A DNA stretch of 64,000 nucleotides, taken from assembly GCF_000003855.2 (NCBI RefSeq), contig NW_003101666.1, forward strand, positions 518,678-582,677, read 5' to 3'. Position numbers and translations under genes: made by a program. The first letter of the stretch is position 1, and every line of letters begins with the position of its first letter. The notes beneath the pieces are model-generated. The model did not search any database and had not been told where the DNA came from. It saw only the letters and a program-made list of their open reading frames with translations. Positions 61,831 to 64,000 of the stretch are shown piece by piece. The DNA is from Blastomyces gilchristii SLH14081 (taxonomy: Eukaryota; Ascomycota; Eurotiomycetes; Onygenales; Ajellomycetaceae).

Positions 61831-62136
61831 TGTAATAAGCTGTACTCAATCAATCATATAGACTATTTCACTTCACTTCATAGATTCTTTCACTTCACTC
61901 TTGAATATGTATGCTCTGATTCTCAGCTATTCTCAATCACTGATTCTCAGCTGCTATAAATGTGTATAGATTCTTCCGCTCTGAAGCTTCACTGTGTATA
62001 TTATCACATATGTGTATAAATATTCACTCTGATCACTGATTTCTACACTTTCTCTTTCTTTTCTTCTCTAACGTTTTTCTCTTTATTATATAAGATCTAT
62101 ATATTATACCGATCTATTCAGCGTAGGCCTCTTACA
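61831..62136 (+). repeat. 3' LTR of G3
   Basis: 306 bp, starting TGTAATAAGCTGTACTC after a purine tract (AAAGAGAGAAACTAA) and ending CTCTTACA. Confidence 0.88.
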
Positions 62137-63090
62137 CTATACTATAATATTCTTTTACAGCTTTCTACTGTTAATAAGATAAGTACTGATATATCTAGAA
62201 ACTCTATTAATAATATATAAGACAAGAATAAGAAAGATAAGAATAAAGAGAAAGACAAGAATAAGAATATTAAATCTAAACTTAAATATAGAAATAATAA
62301 TATAAAGACATACTATTATTATCAAAAGATTGATTATATTCAGACTAACTATTGAAAGAAATACTCTGAGAAATATTCTTCAAATTTGAATTTCAATATT
62401 AATAGAAACAAGAATAAAGATAAGAATGCAGAGAATACAGATACTACTTCTATTCACAATATTATAAAACAAGTATTTTATATCAAAGAAAAGATCTATA
62501 TAAGTGATTAGATAGAAAAAAATATCTGAATTCTAGACTTTGAATCAGATACTCATATCACACTTCACAGAGATCTTATTATAATAAAATCTTAAAAGAT
62601 AAAAGTAATATTGAAAATAATAGATAAAACAGTAATCTCTACTGCAGCTATAGAAGATATAAAGATTTCAGTGAAAGAAGTGAATATACTGTTAAATAAT
62701 ATTTACTATGTTCTAAAGTTAGAAGTGAACTTTATAAGTATAAGTAAGCTTATATATCAGAGTTATATCTATAAGTAGTTAATATATGAAAATAATTATA
62801 TTATGTTAATTATATCTCTTAATTACATATTCTTATTTATAGTAAGATTAAATAAGAATAAGATCTATGAGATGAAAAGATCAGTTATATACAGAGACTT
62901 AATTCAGTTTACTATACTTAATAATAATTTTAAATCTGTGAATATATTACAAGTGAAAGATGATACAATATTAACACTATCTAATAGAAATAATATAAAG
63001 ATTATAGAACTTATAATAATATAATAATATTAAAAGTTAGAATATCTGAATTCTGTAAATATTATAAAAATGACAGTAGATTCATATCTA

Positions 63091-64000
63091 TGTGATTCGG
63101 AAGAATGTATGACTGTTAAATAATAACGCGGCCGCTTCCGAACTTGCTTACAAATGTAAAGAGGTCATAGCGGCCATCAATTAATTTAATGTACAGTATA
63201 TAAGAAGCCGGTGTACATCTGTAATCATACACTGACTCAAGCAATCTTTGAATCACATCTGATAGCATGTCTAAAAACTGGTGAGAAGTACAGACTTCTT
63301 CAGAGCATGATAATTTTATTTACAAAGTGATTTGTAGTTATCATGTCAGTGTGGTTGTAAAAATGCCTCAAAAGATAGTGTATAAAGAGTAGTGAGTGAA
63401 AGAGCATCTGATTAATACTGCTTCACTTATTGAGGAAAAACTTCACACTCAGATGAATGCCATGTATCATATATGAACAGATGAGATGTGAGAAAGAAAA
63501 TGTAAGTAATGAATCAGATTCAAAGAAGACCACTCTCTACTCAGAAGAATAAAAGAAGAGATGACTATTATCAGAGTTGTATAATAATAACAGAAATCAT
63601 ATAATGATATAGTGATATAATGATAAACATTGTATAATCAATAAGAAATCACTGAAATGAATATCTTTTCTAGTTAATATAAACATTCTTCTCTGCTACC
63701 TGAATCAGAAGATATGCAGAATCTCTCAGAGAGTTTACTCAAAGCAGTAAGAAAAGCAGTTAAGACTACTGAACTGAAATTAAAGCTCTGTATACATATG
63801 AGAATTCTAAATGAAATTGAGGTCTTGCATACACAGTGACAGACTGAGATAGAAGTCAAATAACAATTAATATTCACTGCAGATCAAGTATTCACTATAA
63901 AGAGCTTCACTGATGCAATTGTCATTATTAATAAGAATAGAGAAAACCAGGTCTTAGACCTGCAGTGAGAGATTGAATGTTTATACAGATAAATAACTAC
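63091..64000 (+). mobile_element. start of a further LTR retrotransposon (runs off window)
   Basis: C2 sequence stops matching C1 after TTCATATCTA. A new LTR begins TGTGATTCGG at 63091 and ends GAATCACA at 63257 (167 bp), with perfect 8-bp inverted ends (TGTGATTC / GAATCACA). A TATA-like GTATATAAG lies at about 63196. The LTR contains an unmutated GCGGCCGC. The following DNA is unlike C1 or G1-G3. It has gag-like open stretches at about 63700-63960 (for example QNLSESLLKAVRKAVKTTEL). The other LTR is beyond the window. Confidence 0.65.

Larger units (their letters stand above)
55384..62136 (+). mobile_element. Ty3/gypsy chromovirus G3 (complete, mutated, two MITEs inside)
   Basis: LTRs are 306 bp each (55384-55689 and 61831-62136) with a perfect target duplication, CTATA (55379-55383 and 62137-62141). 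The internal region is colinear with G1. A zinc knuckle segment survives in an open frame (56922-57119, CNQSEHIAFNC). RT carries YLDN near 58866. Integrase is near 60770 and the chromodomain at about 61660-61790. MITE F interrupts the protease region and MITE G the region just after the RT active site. Without the MITEs the element is about 5.7 kb. Confidence 0.92.
54324..63090 (+). mobile_element. Ty1/copia retrotransposon C2 (partial, with G3 inside)
   Basis: This is a second copy of the C1 copia. Gag begins at the ATG at 54383 (MSDLIKEYISSR, then a stop). It is cut by G3 at 55384 and resumes at 62142 with the same sequence C1 has at about 36670. The protease-type segment and gag-pre-integrase frame recur at about 62520-63010. 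The element is then cut at 63091 by another LTR element, and the rest lies outside the window. It carries the empty site for the SINE of C1. Confidence 0.85.

Overview
This window looks like nuclear DNA of a filamentous ascomycete. Genes carry short GT..AG introns (about 50-190 bases) with fungal branch sites, and the proteins are typical of Eurotiomycetes. A normal gene-rich segment sits next to a very AT-rich block of nested, mutated LTR retrotransposons. That arrangement recalls the AT-rich gypsy isochores of Onygenales such as Blastomyces and relatives. The lineage is inferred from layout and protein style, not from a database search.

Region 1 (1 to about 33.7 kb) is gene-bearing. From left to right it holds: a gene-poor stretch with a decayed cytochrome P450 (about 3002-4338); a divergent pair made of a COX14-domain mitochondrial protein (minus) and a DUF2458-type protein (plus); five exact-period 176-bp tandem repeats (8138-9017); a two-exon protein that may be DUF7770; DAHP synthase (minus), the entry enzyme of the shikimate pathway, with a Gcn4/CpcA-type TGACTCA upstream; a 393-aa unknown with a terminal CCHH motif; a 69-aa Lys/Gly-rich protein (minus); a peroxisomal-type 3-ketoacyl-CoA thiolase; mitochondrial ribosomal protein mL50; Rtf2 (minus); glucosidase II beta subunit ending in KDEL; a 23-aa, 8-cysteine metallothionein split by an intron (minus); and a small orphan gene at the border. 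The genes are single housekeeping loci, not an obvious cluster.

Region 2 (about 33.7 to 64 kb) has no intact genes. It begins with tandem 340-bp LTR-like repeats that become more mutated from left to right. Then come two Ty1/copia elements that appear to share a middle LTR (C1 and C2). Into them are inserted three Ty3/gypsy chromodomain elements (G1 inside the 5' LTR of G2, which is inside C1; G3 inside C2), one SINE-like element with a tRNA-like head, a (TAA)n tail and a long target duplication, and the start of a further LTR element (63091 on). Seven copies of a non-autonomous DNA transposon are scattered through it, each exactly 506 bp and each flanked by an 8-bp target duplication. Insertion boundaries let the order of events be read directly.

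The mutated DNA has lost CC, GG, CG and GC dinucleotides but keeps many CA and TG. This is unlike the classical Neurospora RIP signature, which targets CpA. The strongest candidates for something undescribed are the 506-bp MITE family, the SINE, and this CpC/CpG-biased mutation pattern.
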